Assembly: GCA_047639575.1 (NCBI GenBank)
Contig: JBLIOB010000003.1
Location: 1 to 56,127 of the forward strand
DNA: 56,127 nucleotides
Source of the DNA: JBLIOB01 sp047639575
GTDB taxonomy: Bacteria; Bacteroidota; Bacteroidia; Flavobacteriales_D; Parvicellaceae
Direction: 5' to 3'
The notes under the pieces were generated by a model. The model saw only the letters and a list, made by a program, of their open reading frames with translations. It searched no databases and was not told where the DNA came from. Positions 33,885 through 40,742 of this stretch are shown piece by piece (the stretch's first letter is position 1; every line of letters starts with the position of its first letter). Made by a program: the position numbers and the translations under genes.

Positions 33885-34001
33885 ATGAAGACAAGAGCAT
33901 CAGTAAAAAAGCGGTCTGTGGACTGTAAAATCGTTCGAAGAAAAGGACGTCTTTATGTAATTAACAAAAAGAACCCTCGCTTTAAGCAAAGACAAGGGTA
34001 A
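33885..34001 (+). CDS. rpmJ: 50S ribosomal protein L36 (zinc-free type)
   Basis: 38-residue L36, opening MKTRASVKKRSVDCKIVRRK and ending KNPRFKQRQG. Only one of the usual zinc-ligand Cys residues remains (DCK), and the His is replaced, so this is the C-minus form that does not bind zinc. It starts 7 bases after infA. Confidence 0.96.
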   Translation: MKTRASVKKRSVDCKIVRRKGRLYVINKKNPRFKQRQG

Positions 34002-34014
34002 TTAAGAAATTAGG

Positions 34015-34073
34015 GGTTAGTAGTTAGAGATTAGTATCTAATTTCTAGCAGTGAGTATCGCGAACGACTAACC
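34015..34073 (+). repeat. Nested inverted repeats in the rpmJ-rpsM gap
   Basis: An outer 7-bp stem pairs GGTTAGT (34015-34021) with ACTAACC (34067-34073). Inside it, TAGAGATTAG (34025-34034) pairs with CTAATTTCTA (34038-34047) over 10 bp with one G-U pair and a 3-base loop. There is no T-run. The 90-base gap is otherwise empty. Confidence 0.6.
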
Positions 34074-34091
34074 GCTAAATACAAGAAGATT

Positions 34092-34469
34092 ATGGCAAGA
34101 ATTGCAGGAATAGATTTACCAAAGAACAAAAGAGGGGTTATTGGATTAACCTACATCTACGGAGTTGGAAGAAGTTCATCTGAGAAGATTTTAACTCAAG
34201 CAGGAATCGACCACAGTGTTAAAGTTGAAGAATGGAATGATGATCAGCTAGGTGCGATCCGTTCGATTTTATCAGAAGAATTCACTGTTGAAGGTGCGTT
34301 GCGTTCTGAAACTCAATTAAACATTAAACGTTTGATGGATATCGGTTGTACTAGAGGGATTCGTCACAGAATGGGATTACCATTAAGAGGGCAAAGAACT
34401 AAGAACAACGCGCGTACTAGAAAAGGTAAAAAGAAAACAGTTGCTAACAAAAAGAAAGTAACTAAGTAA
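34092..34469 (+). CDS. rpsM: 30S ribosomal protein S13
   Basis: 125-residue S13, a 30S head protein contacting P-site tRNA. It opens MARIAGIDLPKNKRGVIGLTYIYGVG and contains CTRGIRHRMGLPLRGQRTKNNARTRKG. First gene of the alpha unit, after a 90-base structured gap. Confidence 0.98.
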   Translation: MARIAGIDLPKNKRGVIGLTYIYGVGRSSSEKILTQAGIDHSVKVEEWNDDQLGAIRSILSEEFTVEGALRSETQLNIKRLMDIGCTRGIRHRMGLPLRGQRTKNNARTRKGKKKTVANKKKVTK

Positions 34470-34484
34470 TTGATCAGACTGTAA

Positions 34485-34539
34485 GCCTTGCCTGAATCCG
34501 GACTCAAAAGAGGACCTGGTGAAAGGCAATTCAAGGCAA
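34485..34539 (+). repeat. Alternative inverted repeats in the rpsM-rpsK gap
   Basis: TTGCCTGAAT (34488-34497) can pair with ATTCAAGGCAA (34529-34539) with one bulge. Alternatively TTGCCT pairs with AGGCAA (34524-34529) and GCC/GGC extend the stem. The two pairings use the same left arm and are mutually exclusive, so a conformational switch is conceivable but unproven. Confidence 0.45.
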
Positions 34540-34560
34540 CAAAGTCAAACATTATAAAAA

Positions 34561-34947
34561 ATGGCAAAGTCGAATAAAAAAACGAAGAAGAATGTGAAAG
34601 TTGACGCAGTTGGTCAAGCACACATCCACGCTTCATTCAACAACATCATCATTTCGTTGACTAACAACAAAGGTGAAGTTATTTCTTGGTCTTCTTCAGG
34701 GAAGCACGGATTCAGAGGCTCTAAAAAGAACACTCCTTATGCTGCACAAGTTGCTGCTGAAGATTGTACTAAAGAAGCTTATGAATTAGGACTAAGAAAA
34801 GTAAAAGTTTATGTAAAAGGTCCAGGTAACGGAAGAGAATCTGCTATCAGAACAATCCACAACACTGGTGTTGAAGTAATGGAAATCAAAGATGTTACTC
34901 CATTACCGCACAACGGATGTAGACCTCCAAAGAAAAGAAGAGTATAA
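34561..34947 (+). CDS. rpsK: 30S ribosomal protein S11
   Basis: 128-residue S11, part of the platform contacting E-site mRNA. HIHASFNNIIISLTNNKGEVISWSSSGKHGFRGSKKNTPYAAQ and the end DVTPLPHNGCRPPKKRRV are diagnostic. The N-terminus carries a short Lys-rich lead. Confidence 0.98.
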   Translation: MAKSNKKTKKNVKVDAVGQAHIHASFNNIIISLTNNKGEVISWSSSGKHGFRGSKKNTPYAAQVAAEDCTKEAYELGLRKVKVYVKGPGNGRESAIRTIHNTGVEVMEIKDVTPLPHNGCRPPKKRRV

Positions 34948-34965
34948 TTTTAATAGTATAACCAT

Positions 34966-35013
34966 AGAGGAATTAGATTATCGAAGGACAAGACCTTAAT
35001 TCATAATCCCTCT
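34966..35013 (+). repeat. Inverted repeat in the rpsK-rpsD gap
   Basis: 34966-34975 pairs with 35004-35013 (nine pairs and one mismatch), with a further inner AAGG/CCTT stem (34984-34987 and 34994-34997) around a 6-base loop. No T-run follows. Confidence 0.5.
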
Positions 35014-35029
35014 TATAAAGTAAAAGAAA

Positions 35030-35635
35030 ATGGCTAGATATACCGGTCCCAAATCCAAAATCGCTAGAAAGTTCAAAGAACCAATCTTTGGCCCTGACAA
35101 AGCGTTAGACAAGAAAGCTTACCCTCCAGGACAACATGGTCCGAACAGAAGAAGAGGTAAGAAATCAGAATATGCAATGCAATTAGCTGAGAAACAAAAA
35201 GCTAAATACACATATGGTATTCTTGAAAAACAATTCTCAAACTTATTTAAGAAAGCAAACGCTAGACCAGGAATTACTGGTGAGATTTTGCTTCAGTATT
35301 GTGAGTCTAGATTAGATAATACAGTATATAGATTAGGGATTTCTCCAACAAGAGATGGTGCTAGACAATTAGTTGGGCACAGACATATCACTATCAATGG
35401 TGAAATCTTGAACATACCATCTTACCAGTGTAAAATTGGTGATGTAATTGGAGTTAGAGAAAAGTCTAAATCATTAGAGATCATCTCGAATTCTTTGACA
35501 GCTCATCCATTACAGTCAGAATGGTTGTCATGGGACGGAGGAGCAATGACCGGAGCTTTTAATGCAGTTCCAGAAAGAGAGCAGATTCCAGAAAATATTA
35601 AAGAACAATTGATAGTCGAGCTATACTCGAAGTAA
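35030..35635 (+). CDS. rpsD: 30S ribosomal protein S4 (zinc-free type)
   Basis: 201-residue S4, a primary 16S 5'-domain binder. It opens MARYTGPKSKIARKFKEPIFG and lacks the N-terminal Cys zinc cluster. The S4 RNA-binding domain is at ESRLDNTVYRLGISPTRDGARQLVGHRHITING. In many bacteria S4 represses the alpha operon; no proven site is visible, but inverted repeats flank the gene. Confidence 0.98.
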   Translation: MARYTGPKSKIARKFKEPIFGPDKALDKKAYPPGQHGPNRRRGKKSEYAMQLAEKQKAKYTYGILEKQFSNLFKKANARPGITGEILLQYCESRLDNTVYRLGISPTRDGARQLVGHRHITINGEILNIPSYQCKIGDVIGVREKSKSLEIISNSLTAHPLQSEWLSWDGGAMTGAFNAVPEREQIPENIKEQLIVELYSK

Positions 35636-35660
35636 TTAATAATTATAATAACCATTGGAA

Positions 35661-35715
35661 TTCAGCCAAAGGGTGCGCGAGAGCTTTCTTCAAACTCGTG
35701 AACCGCGCAACTGAA
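35661..35715 (+). repeat. Inverted repeat with GC-only core in the rpsD-rpoA gap
   Basis: TTCAG (35661-35665) pairs with CTGAA (35711-35715), and TGCGCG (35674-35679) with CGCGCA (35704-35709), nested in the same 102-base gap. GAG/CTC (35681-35683 and 35695-35697) may extend the inner stem. The GC-rich core stands out in this AT-rich region. Confidence 0.55.
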
Positions 35716-35737
35716 GAACAATTAAAAAGAAGAAAAA

Positions 35738-36730
35738 ATGGCAATATTAGATTTTCAAAAACCAGATAAAGTAATCATGATCTCTTCGGATGATCATCAT
35801 GGAGAATTCGAATTTCGTCCTCTTGAACCAGGATACGGAATAACAGTAGGAAATGCGCTAAGAAGAATATTACTTTCATCATTAGAAGGTTTTGCAATTA
35901 CTGCAATTAAAATTGAAGGAGTTGATCATGAGTTTTCAACTATCAAAGGTGTTGTAGAAGATGTAACTGAAATTGTATTAAATCTGAAACAAGTAAGATT
36001 TAAAAGACAAATTGAGGATACTGATTCTGAAAAAGTAATTATCAATATCGCTGGTCAAGATACGTTGACTGCAGGTGATCTAGGTAACTTTACTTCTGCA
36101 TTCCAAGTTTTGAATCCAAGTCAAGTGATTTGTAACATGGAATCTTCAGTTAAATTGAACATTGAATTAACTATCGCAAAAGGTAGAGGATATGTTCCAG
36201 CCGAAGAGAATAAAACTGGCGGAGCTTCTGTTGGAACAATTTTTATCGATTCAATCTTTACACCTATTAAGAATGTAAAGTATAGCATCGAAAATTATAG
36301 AGTTGAGCAGAAAACTGATTATGAAAAATTAATTTTCACGATCGATTCTGACGGTTCTGTGCATCCTAAAGAAGCTTTGAAAGAAGCAGCGAAAATTTTG
36401 ATTCATCACTTCATGTTATTCTCAGATGAGAGAATTACATTGGATAATGATGAAAAATCTGAAACTGAAGAGTTCGATGAAACTTCATTGCACATGCGTC
36501 AGTTGTTAAAGACGAAGTTAGTTGATATGGATCTTTCTGTTAGAGCATTGAATTGCTTAAAAGCGGCAGATGTTGAAACATTAGGTGACCTTGTTTCTTA
36601 CAACAAAAACGACTTGTTGAAATTCAGAAACTTCGGTAAGAAATCATTGACTGAACTTGAAGACTTAATTGAGTCAAAAGGATTGTCATTCGGAATGAAC
36701 GTTTCGAAATATAAATTAGATAAAGACTAA
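35738..36730 (+). CDS. rpoA: DNA-directed RNA polymerase subunit alpha
   Basis: 330-residue alpha subunit. The N-terminal assembly domain has RPLEPGYGITVGNALRRILLSSLEG, and the C-terminal domain has LNCLKAADVETLGDLVSYNKNDLLKFRNFGKKSLTELEDLI, the alphaCTD helix-hairpin-helix for promoter and activator contacts. Normal length and standard position before rplQ. Confidence 0.98.
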   Translation: MAILDFQKPDKVIMISSDDHHGEFEFRPLEPGYGITVGNALRRILLSSLEGFAITAIKIEGVDHEFSTIKGVVEDVTEIVLNLKQVRFKRQIEDTDSEKVIINIAGQDTLTAGDLGNFTSAFQVLNPSQVICNMESSVKLNIELTIAKGRGYVPAEENKTGGASVGTIFIDSIFTPIKNVKYSIENYRVEQKTDYEKLIFTIDSDGSVHPKEALKEAAKILIHHFMLFSDERITLDNDEKSETEEFDETSLHMRQLLKTKLVDMDLSVRALNCLKAADVETLGDLVSYNKNDLLKFRNFGKKSLTELEDLIESKGLSFGMNVSKYKLDKD

Positions 36731-36741
36731 GCTATAAACTG

Positions 36742-36775
36742 TCGGAGTCCAGATCGATTAATTTCGGAGGACCGA
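36742..36775 (+). repeat. Inverted repeat in the rpoA-rplQ gap
   Basis: TCGG and TCC (36742-36745 and 36748-36750) pair with GGACCGA (36769-36775), seven pairs with a 2-base bulge. It lies in a 61-base gap and is weaker than the other gap structures. Confidence 0.35.
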
Positions 36776-36791
36776 TGTAAATAAATACGCG

Positions 36792-37376
36792 ATGAGACAC
36801 GCAAAGAAGTTTAATCATTTAGGGAGAAAGAAAGCGCATAGAGAGGCAATGTTGAGAAACATGGCGTGTTCCCTAATAGAACATAAAAGAATCAAAACAA
36901 CTGTTGCTAAAGCAAAAGCTTTAAGAATATTTGTTGAGCCTGTAATCACAAAGTCTAAAACTGACGTGATGCATTCAAGAAGAATGGTATTTAGAAGTCT
37001 GCATAACAAACATGCGGTTTCTGAGTTGTTCAGAGAGGTTGCACCTAAAGTTGCTGATAGACCAGGTGGATATACAAGAATTATCAAAATCGGAAACAGA
37101 TTAGGTGATAATGCAGAAATGTGCTACATCGAGTTAGTTGACTTTAATGAGCTAATGTTAGCTGATACGAAGCCAGCAGCTAAGAAGTCTAGAAGAAGTA
37201 GAAGAGGTGGAGCTGCTAAAGCTGAACCAACTGCGGCAACTACGGCTACTGTTGAAGATGCAAAAATTGAAGAAACAACAGATGCAGCTGCTGCGGAAGT
37301 TGCTACTGAAGTTGTTGAAGACACGACTACCGAAGAGTCTACAGAAGATGCTTCTGGAAAATCAGAAGAGGAATAA
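36792..37376 (+). CDS. rplQ: 50S ribosomal protein L17 with long acidic/Ala-Thr tail
   Basis: 194-residue L17. The conserved part (about 1-120) has KFNHLGRKKAHREAMLRNMACSLI, RRMVFRSLHNKHAV and DRPGGYTRIIKIGNRLGDNAEM. The C-terminal 70 residues begin with a basic stretch (KKSRRSRRGG) and then become Ala/Thr/Glu-rich low complexity ending SGKSEEE. Many bacteria stop near residue 120-130. Last ribosomal gene; a terminator follows. Confidence 0.96.
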   Translation: MRHAKKFNHLGRKKAHREAMLRNMACSLIEHKRIKTTVAKAKALRIFVEPVITKSKTDVMHSRRMVFRSLHNKHAVSELFREVAPKVADRPGGYTRIIKIGNRLGDNAEMCYIELVDFNELMLADTKPAAKKSRRSRRGGAAKAEPTAATTATVEDAKIEETTDAAAAEVATEVVEDTTTEESTEDASGKSEEE

Positions 37377-37397
37377 CTTGTATAACAAAAGAAATAT

Positions 37398-37428
37398 AAA
37401 GGGAGGTCATTTTGGCTTCCCTTTTTTT
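37398..37428 (+). terminator. Rho-independent terminator after rplQ
   Basis: AAAGGGAGG (37398-37406) pairs with CTTCCCTTT (37416-37424) over 9 bp including one G-U pair, with a T-run to 37428. It ends the ribosomal supercluster transcript. Confidence 0.88.
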
Positions 37429-37476
37429 ATGCCTTGTTTTTACGAGAAACAGTAAAATGTAATAATGAAAGCTATC

Positions 37477-37497
37477 AACATTCTGTTAACATTCTGT
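37477..37497 (+). promoter_or_regulatory. Direct repeat AACATTCTGT x2 upstream of carA
   Basis: AACATTCTGT occurs at 37477-37486 and again at 37488-37497, offset by 11 bases, about one helical turn, with a GTTAAC palindrome at the join. It is about 45 bases upstream of the carA -7 element, a position that suits an operator or activator site. No regulator can be named. Confidence 0.35.
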
Positions 37498-37516
37498 ATA
37501 GAATTTTAACAACTTA

Positions 37517-37550
37517 TTGCATCTGACTATTAACACATAAATTATCTTTG
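37517..37550 (+). promoter_or_regulatory. carA promoter giving a near-leaderless mRNA
   Basis: TATCTTTG at 37543-37550 matches TAnnTTTG exactly. A TTG at 37517-37519 is 23 bases upstream, slightly longer than the optimum. The ATG of carA begins 4 bases after the -7 element, so transcription should start at or beside the start codon. Confidence 0.6.
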
Positions 37551-37554
37551 ACAC

Positions 37555-38679
37555 ATGAGTAAAAAAGAGAGAATTCCAGCCGTTTTACTTTTAGAAGATG
37601 GAACTGTTTTTAACGGTTTCTCTGTAGGAGCTGTAGGCACTACGTCTGGTGAAATTGCATTCAATACCGGTATGACTGGATATCAAGAGATATTTACCGA
37701 TCCATCTTATTACCAACAAATATTAGTGATGGCATCACCGCATATTGGTAATTACGGGATTAAAGAAAACGAAATAGAATCCGAGTCCGTTAAGATATCT
37801 GGGATGATCTGTAAAAAGTTCTCCGAAGTCGCATCGCGTTACGGTGAAACTGGAACTTTACAAGATTATTTTGAGCGAGACAATCTAGTTTCAATCTCGG
37901 ATATTGATACTAGAAAACTGGTAAGACATATTAGAGATAAAGGAGCAATGAATGCGATTATCTCATCTGAAGAAACTGATATCTCTAAGTTGACCGCTCA
38001 ATTGAGTGTGGTTCCTTCAATGGATGGTTTAGAATTGGCTTCAAAAGTATCTTGTACGGATACATTCGAAGAGGGGGTTGGAAACGACCATAAAGTAGCA
38101 TTGTTGGATATTGGTGTTAAGAAGAACATTATTAGATGTCTTGTTGAAAGAGGGTGTCACGTTAAAGTATTCCCTTGGAACACTGCTTCATCCGATATTA
38201 TGGATTGGAACCCTGATGGCGTCATGTTATCCAATGGCCCTGGTGATCCATCGGCAATGCCTGACGTTGTTAACACAGTGAAAGAAATTGTTGATTCAGA
38301 AGTGCCTGTTTTTGGTATTTGCCTGGGACATCAAGTTTTAGCATTGAGCCAAGGCCTTTCTACCAAGAAAATGCATAATGGTCATCGAGGAATTAATCAT
38401 CCTATTAAGAATCTAATTACTGGAAAATGTGAAGTGACTTCCCAAAATCATGGATTTGTTGTTGACCTTGAAGCAGCCGAAGCTAATTCGAATATCGAAG
38501 TAACTCATATTCACTTGAACGACAATACCCTTGCCGGGATAAGAGTTAAAGATAAAGCAGCTTTTTCAGTACAATTTCATCCAGAAGCTTCTCCTGGACC
38601 AAATGATTCAAGATATTTATTCGATCAGTTTATTGAAAACATTACAAAAGCAAAAGCAAATCAATCTCAAACAGTTTAA
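37555..38679 (+). CDS. carA: Carbamoyl-phosphate synthase small (glutaminase) subunit
   Basis: 374 residues, normal length. Its glutaminase reaction supplies ammonia to CarB for carbamoyl phosphate, feeding pyrimidine and arginine synthesis. The N-terminal domain has LLEDGTVFNGFSVG and FNTGMTGYQEIFTDPSYYQQ; the class I amidotransferase triad is Cys256 (FGICLGHQ), His342 and Glu344 (FHPEAS). carB is not in the window. It is a separate transcription unit starting between the rplQ terminator and eno. The start is fixed by the family N-terminus. Confidence 0.97.
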   Translation: MSKKERIPAVLLLEDGTVFNGFSVGAVGTTSGEIAFNTGMTGYQEIFTDPSYYQQILVMASPHIGNYGIKENEIESESVKISGMICKKFSEVASRYGETGTLQDYFERDNLVSISDIDTRKLVRHIRDKGAMNAIISSEETDISKLTAQLSVVPSMDGLELASKVSCTDTFEEGVGNDHKVALLDIGVKKNIIRCLVERGCHVKVFPWNTASSDIMDWNPDGVMLSNGPGDPSAMPDVVNTVKEIVDSEVPVFGICLGHQVLALSQGLSTKKMHNGHRGINHPIKNLITGKCEVTSQNHGFVVDLEAAEANSNIEVTHIHLNDNTLAGIRVKDKAAFSVQFHPEASPGPNDSRYLFDQFIENITKAKANQSQTV

Positions 38680-38707
38680 TTATAATTAGACAAAATATTA
38701 TTTGATA

Positions 38708-38776
38708 AAAGACTTAAGACCTCTGTATTGAAGTCACAACGAAAGTCTTAAATCTTTGAATCTTATGTCTTAAATC
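38708..38776 (+). repeat. 13-bp inverted repeat plus direct repeat in the carA-eno gap
   Basis: 38708-38720 pairs with 38745-38757 (12 of 13 pairs). GTCTTAAATC at 38745-38754 recurs as a direct repeat at 38767-38776. No T-run follows, so it is not a standard terminator. It fills most of the 108-base gap before eno. Confidence 0.6.
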
Positions 38777-38787
38777 CTAAAAATAAA

Positions 38788-40065
38788 ATGGGTCAGATAG
38801 CTCAAATTGAAGCAAGACAAATCCTCGATTCAAGAGGTAATCCAACGGTAGAAGTTGATGTTTATACAGATCAGGGTGGCTTTGGTAGAGCGGCAGTTCC
38901 TTCTGGCGCATCCACGGGTGTTCATGAAGCGGTTGAATTAAGAGATAATGACAAAGGAATTTACATGGGAAAAGGCGTTTTAAGAGCCGTTGAAAATGTA
39001 AACACCGTAATTAACGATGAACTTCAAGGGCAGCAAGTATTTGATCAAAATTTAATTGATCGAATCATGATTGGAATGGATGATACTCCTAACAAGTCAA
39101 ATTTAGGAGCAAACGCTATTCTAGGCGTTTCTCTGGCAGTTGCTAAAGCCGCTGCTGCGGAATTAGGTCAACCATTGTATAAATATATTGGAGGAGTTAA
39201 TTCTACTACACTTCCTGTTCCAATGATGAACATCCTTAACGGTGGGTCTCATGCAGATAACAAAATTGACATTCAAGAATTTATGATCATGCCTTTCGGG
39301 GCGGAAAGTTTTAGTGAAGCTTTAAGAATGGGGACAGAAGTATTCCATACGTTAAGAGGTGTGTTAAAGTCCAAAGGTATGAGCACTAACGTTGGGGATG
39401 AAGGTGGGTTCGCGCCTAATCTAGGATCTAACGAAGAAGCGATTGAGGTGGTTATAGAAGCAATTGAAAAAGCAGGATACACACCAGGAGATGATATCCA
39501 CATTGCTTTAGATGCTGCAGCGTCTGAATTCTATTCTGATGGTAAGTATCGGTTTGAATCTACTGGTGATGAGATGACTTCTTCTGAGATGGTTACGTTT
39601 TGGAAGGATTGGCAAAAGAAATATCCGATAGTATCTATTGAAGACGGACTAGATGAAGATGACTGGGATGGATGGAGAGCATTAACTAAAGAAATTGGAT
39701 CTGATTGTCAATTAGTAGGGGATGATCTTTTCGTAACAAATACTACTCGATTGGCTGAAGGAATTAAAACGGGTGCAGCGAATTCAATTCTTATTAAAGT
39801 GAACCAAATAGGAACCTTAACGGAAACGATTGATGCAGTTAATATGGCTAATAAGTTTACATATAACTCAGTTATGAGTCATCGTTCTGGTGAAACTTCA
39901 GATGATACAATAGCTGATCTAGCAGTTGCATTAAATTGTGGCCAGATAAAAACTGGATCTGCTTCAAGATCTGATCGTGTTGCAAAATACAATCAACTTT
40001 TAAGAATCGAAGCCCAGTTAGGGCCCGTAGCCTATTACCCAGGTAAGAATTTTCTTTACTTATAG
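38788..40065 (+). CDS. eno: Enolase
   Basis: 425-residue glycolytic enzyme converting 2-phosphoglycerate to phosphoenolpyruvate. Landmarks are ARQILDSRGNPTVEVDV, PSGASTGVHEAVELRD, metal ligands in IALDAAASEFY, SIEDGLDEDDWDGW and VGDDLFVTN, the catalytic Lys in LIKVNQIGTLTE, and SHRSGETSDDTIADLAV. Co-directional with carA. A terminator follows. Confidence 0.98.
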   Translation: MGQIAQIEARQILDSRGNPTVEVDVYTDQGGFGRAAVPSGASTGVHEAVELRDNDKGIYMGKGVLRAVENVNTVINDELQGQQVFDQNLIDRIMIGMDDTPNKSNLGANAILGVSLAVAKAAAAELGQPLYKYIGGVNSTTLPVPMMNILNGGSHADNKIDIQEFMIMPFGAESFSEALRMGTEVFHTLRGVLKSKGMSTNVGDEGGFAPNLGSNEEAIEVVIEAIEKAGYTPGDDIHIALDAAASEFYSDGKYRFESTGDEMTSSEMVTFWKDWQKKYPIVSIEDGLDEDDWDGWRALTKEIGSDCQLVGDDLFVTNTTRLAEGIKTGAANSILIKVNQIGTLTETIDAVNMANKFTYNSVMSHRSGETSDDTIADLAVALNCGQIKTGSASRSDRVAKYNQLLRIEAQLGPVAYYPGKNFLYL

Positions 40066-40081
40066 ATTTAAATAAAATTAT

Positions 40082-40117
40082 AAGCGCTGTTTGCAATTTA
40101 GCATATAGCGCTTTTTT
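40082..40117 (+). terminator. Terminator after eno
   Basis: AAGCGCT (40082-40088) pairs with AGCGCTT (40107-40113) and is followed by T residues to 40117. It is 16 bases after the eno stop. Confidence 0.82.
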
Positions 40118-40138
40118 GTGACCTTTGTATTATTTTCC

Positions 40139-40169
40139 TTGGGAAGTAAAAACAATCTGGTTATATTCG
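40139..40169 (+). promoter_or_regulatory. Promoter of the MarR-type regulator gene
   Basis: TTG at 40139-40141 and TATATTCG at 40162-40169 (one mismatch to TAnnTTTG) are 20 bases apart. The predicted start lies just before the ATG at 40184, which supports that start over the longer frame beginning at 40118. Confidence 0.5.
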
Positions 40170-40183
40170 TGTTAGTAATTAGA

Positions 40184-40633
40184 ATGACCACAATAGATCA
40201 AGAAATAAAGAGCAAGTTTAAAGATGATAAGCATCGGTTTATTGTAAACCTCATGTTTACAGCTGGCTGGCTTAGAAATAAGCACATTGAATTTCTGAAG
40301 CCATTTGATGTTTCTCCGCAACAATTTAATATTCTTAGAATATTGAGAGGAGCTGGAGATTGGACTGCAATGAGTTTGGTGAAAGATCGGATGGTGGAGA
40401 AAGCGCCTAACGCTACTCGTCTTGCTGATAAACTTTTGGCCAAGGAATTGATCGAGAGAAAAAGGTGTGATGAGGATAGAAGAGTCGTGTACGTTCATAT
40501 TGCTAAAAAAGGATTAAAACTTTTAGAAGCGATTGATGATGTGCATGATAAAGAGGGGTTTGTTTTCGGTGAAGATATCACAGATAAAGAAGCAAAAATG
40601 ATGAGTGATGTTCTTGATAAAATGAGAAGTTAA
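40184..40633 (+). CDS. MarR-family transcriptional regulator
   Basis: 149 residues from the ATG at 40184. The frame is open back to 40118, but that stretch is hydrophobic, lies over the promoter and is not MarR-like. The winged helix-turn-helix spans about residues 40-105, with LTxxQ-like DVSPQQFNILRIL, VEKAPNATRLADKLLAKELIERKRCDEDRRVVYVHI (recognition helix and wing with the conserved DERRV-like turn) and AKKGLKLLEAI. These dimeric regulators usually repress a neighbouring efflux gene and are released by a ligand. The MATE gene directly downstream is the likely target. Confidence 0.88.
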   Translation: MTTIDQEIKSKFKDDKHRFIVNLMFTAGWLRNKHIEFLKPFDVSPQQFNILRILRGAGDWTAMSLVKDRMVEKAPNATRLADKLLAKELIERKRCDEDRRVVYVHIAKKGLKLLEAIDDVHDKEGFVFGEDITDKEAKMMSDVLDKMRS

Positions 40634-40689
40634 CTTGAAGAAAAGAATCGGTTTCATAATAAATCGAAGAAATAAAGCAATAGCCTGAG

Positions 40690-40729
40690 CCCACTTTTCT
40701 GTTGAAATTAACAGATCAAGTGGGTTTTT
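40690..40729 (+). terminator. Terminator between the MarR and MATE genes
   Basis: CCCACTT (40690-40696) pairs with AAGTGGG (40718-40724), and CTGTT/AACAG forms an inner stem; a T-run at 40725-40729 follows. It ends only 13 bases before the MATE start, so either a promoter is embedded in or upstream of it, or it works as an attenuator. Confidence 0.75.
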
Positions 40730-40742
40730 ATTTGGCAATTTT

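Noticed and set aside
37207..37455. Leu/Lys-rich 82-residue frame over the end of rplQ
   Set aside because: A frame-shifted reading of the low-complexity L17 tail; it also runs into the terminator.
40118..40183. Longer start for the MarR gene
   Set aside because: The stretch contains the probable promoter at 40139-40169 and encodes no MarR-like sequence.
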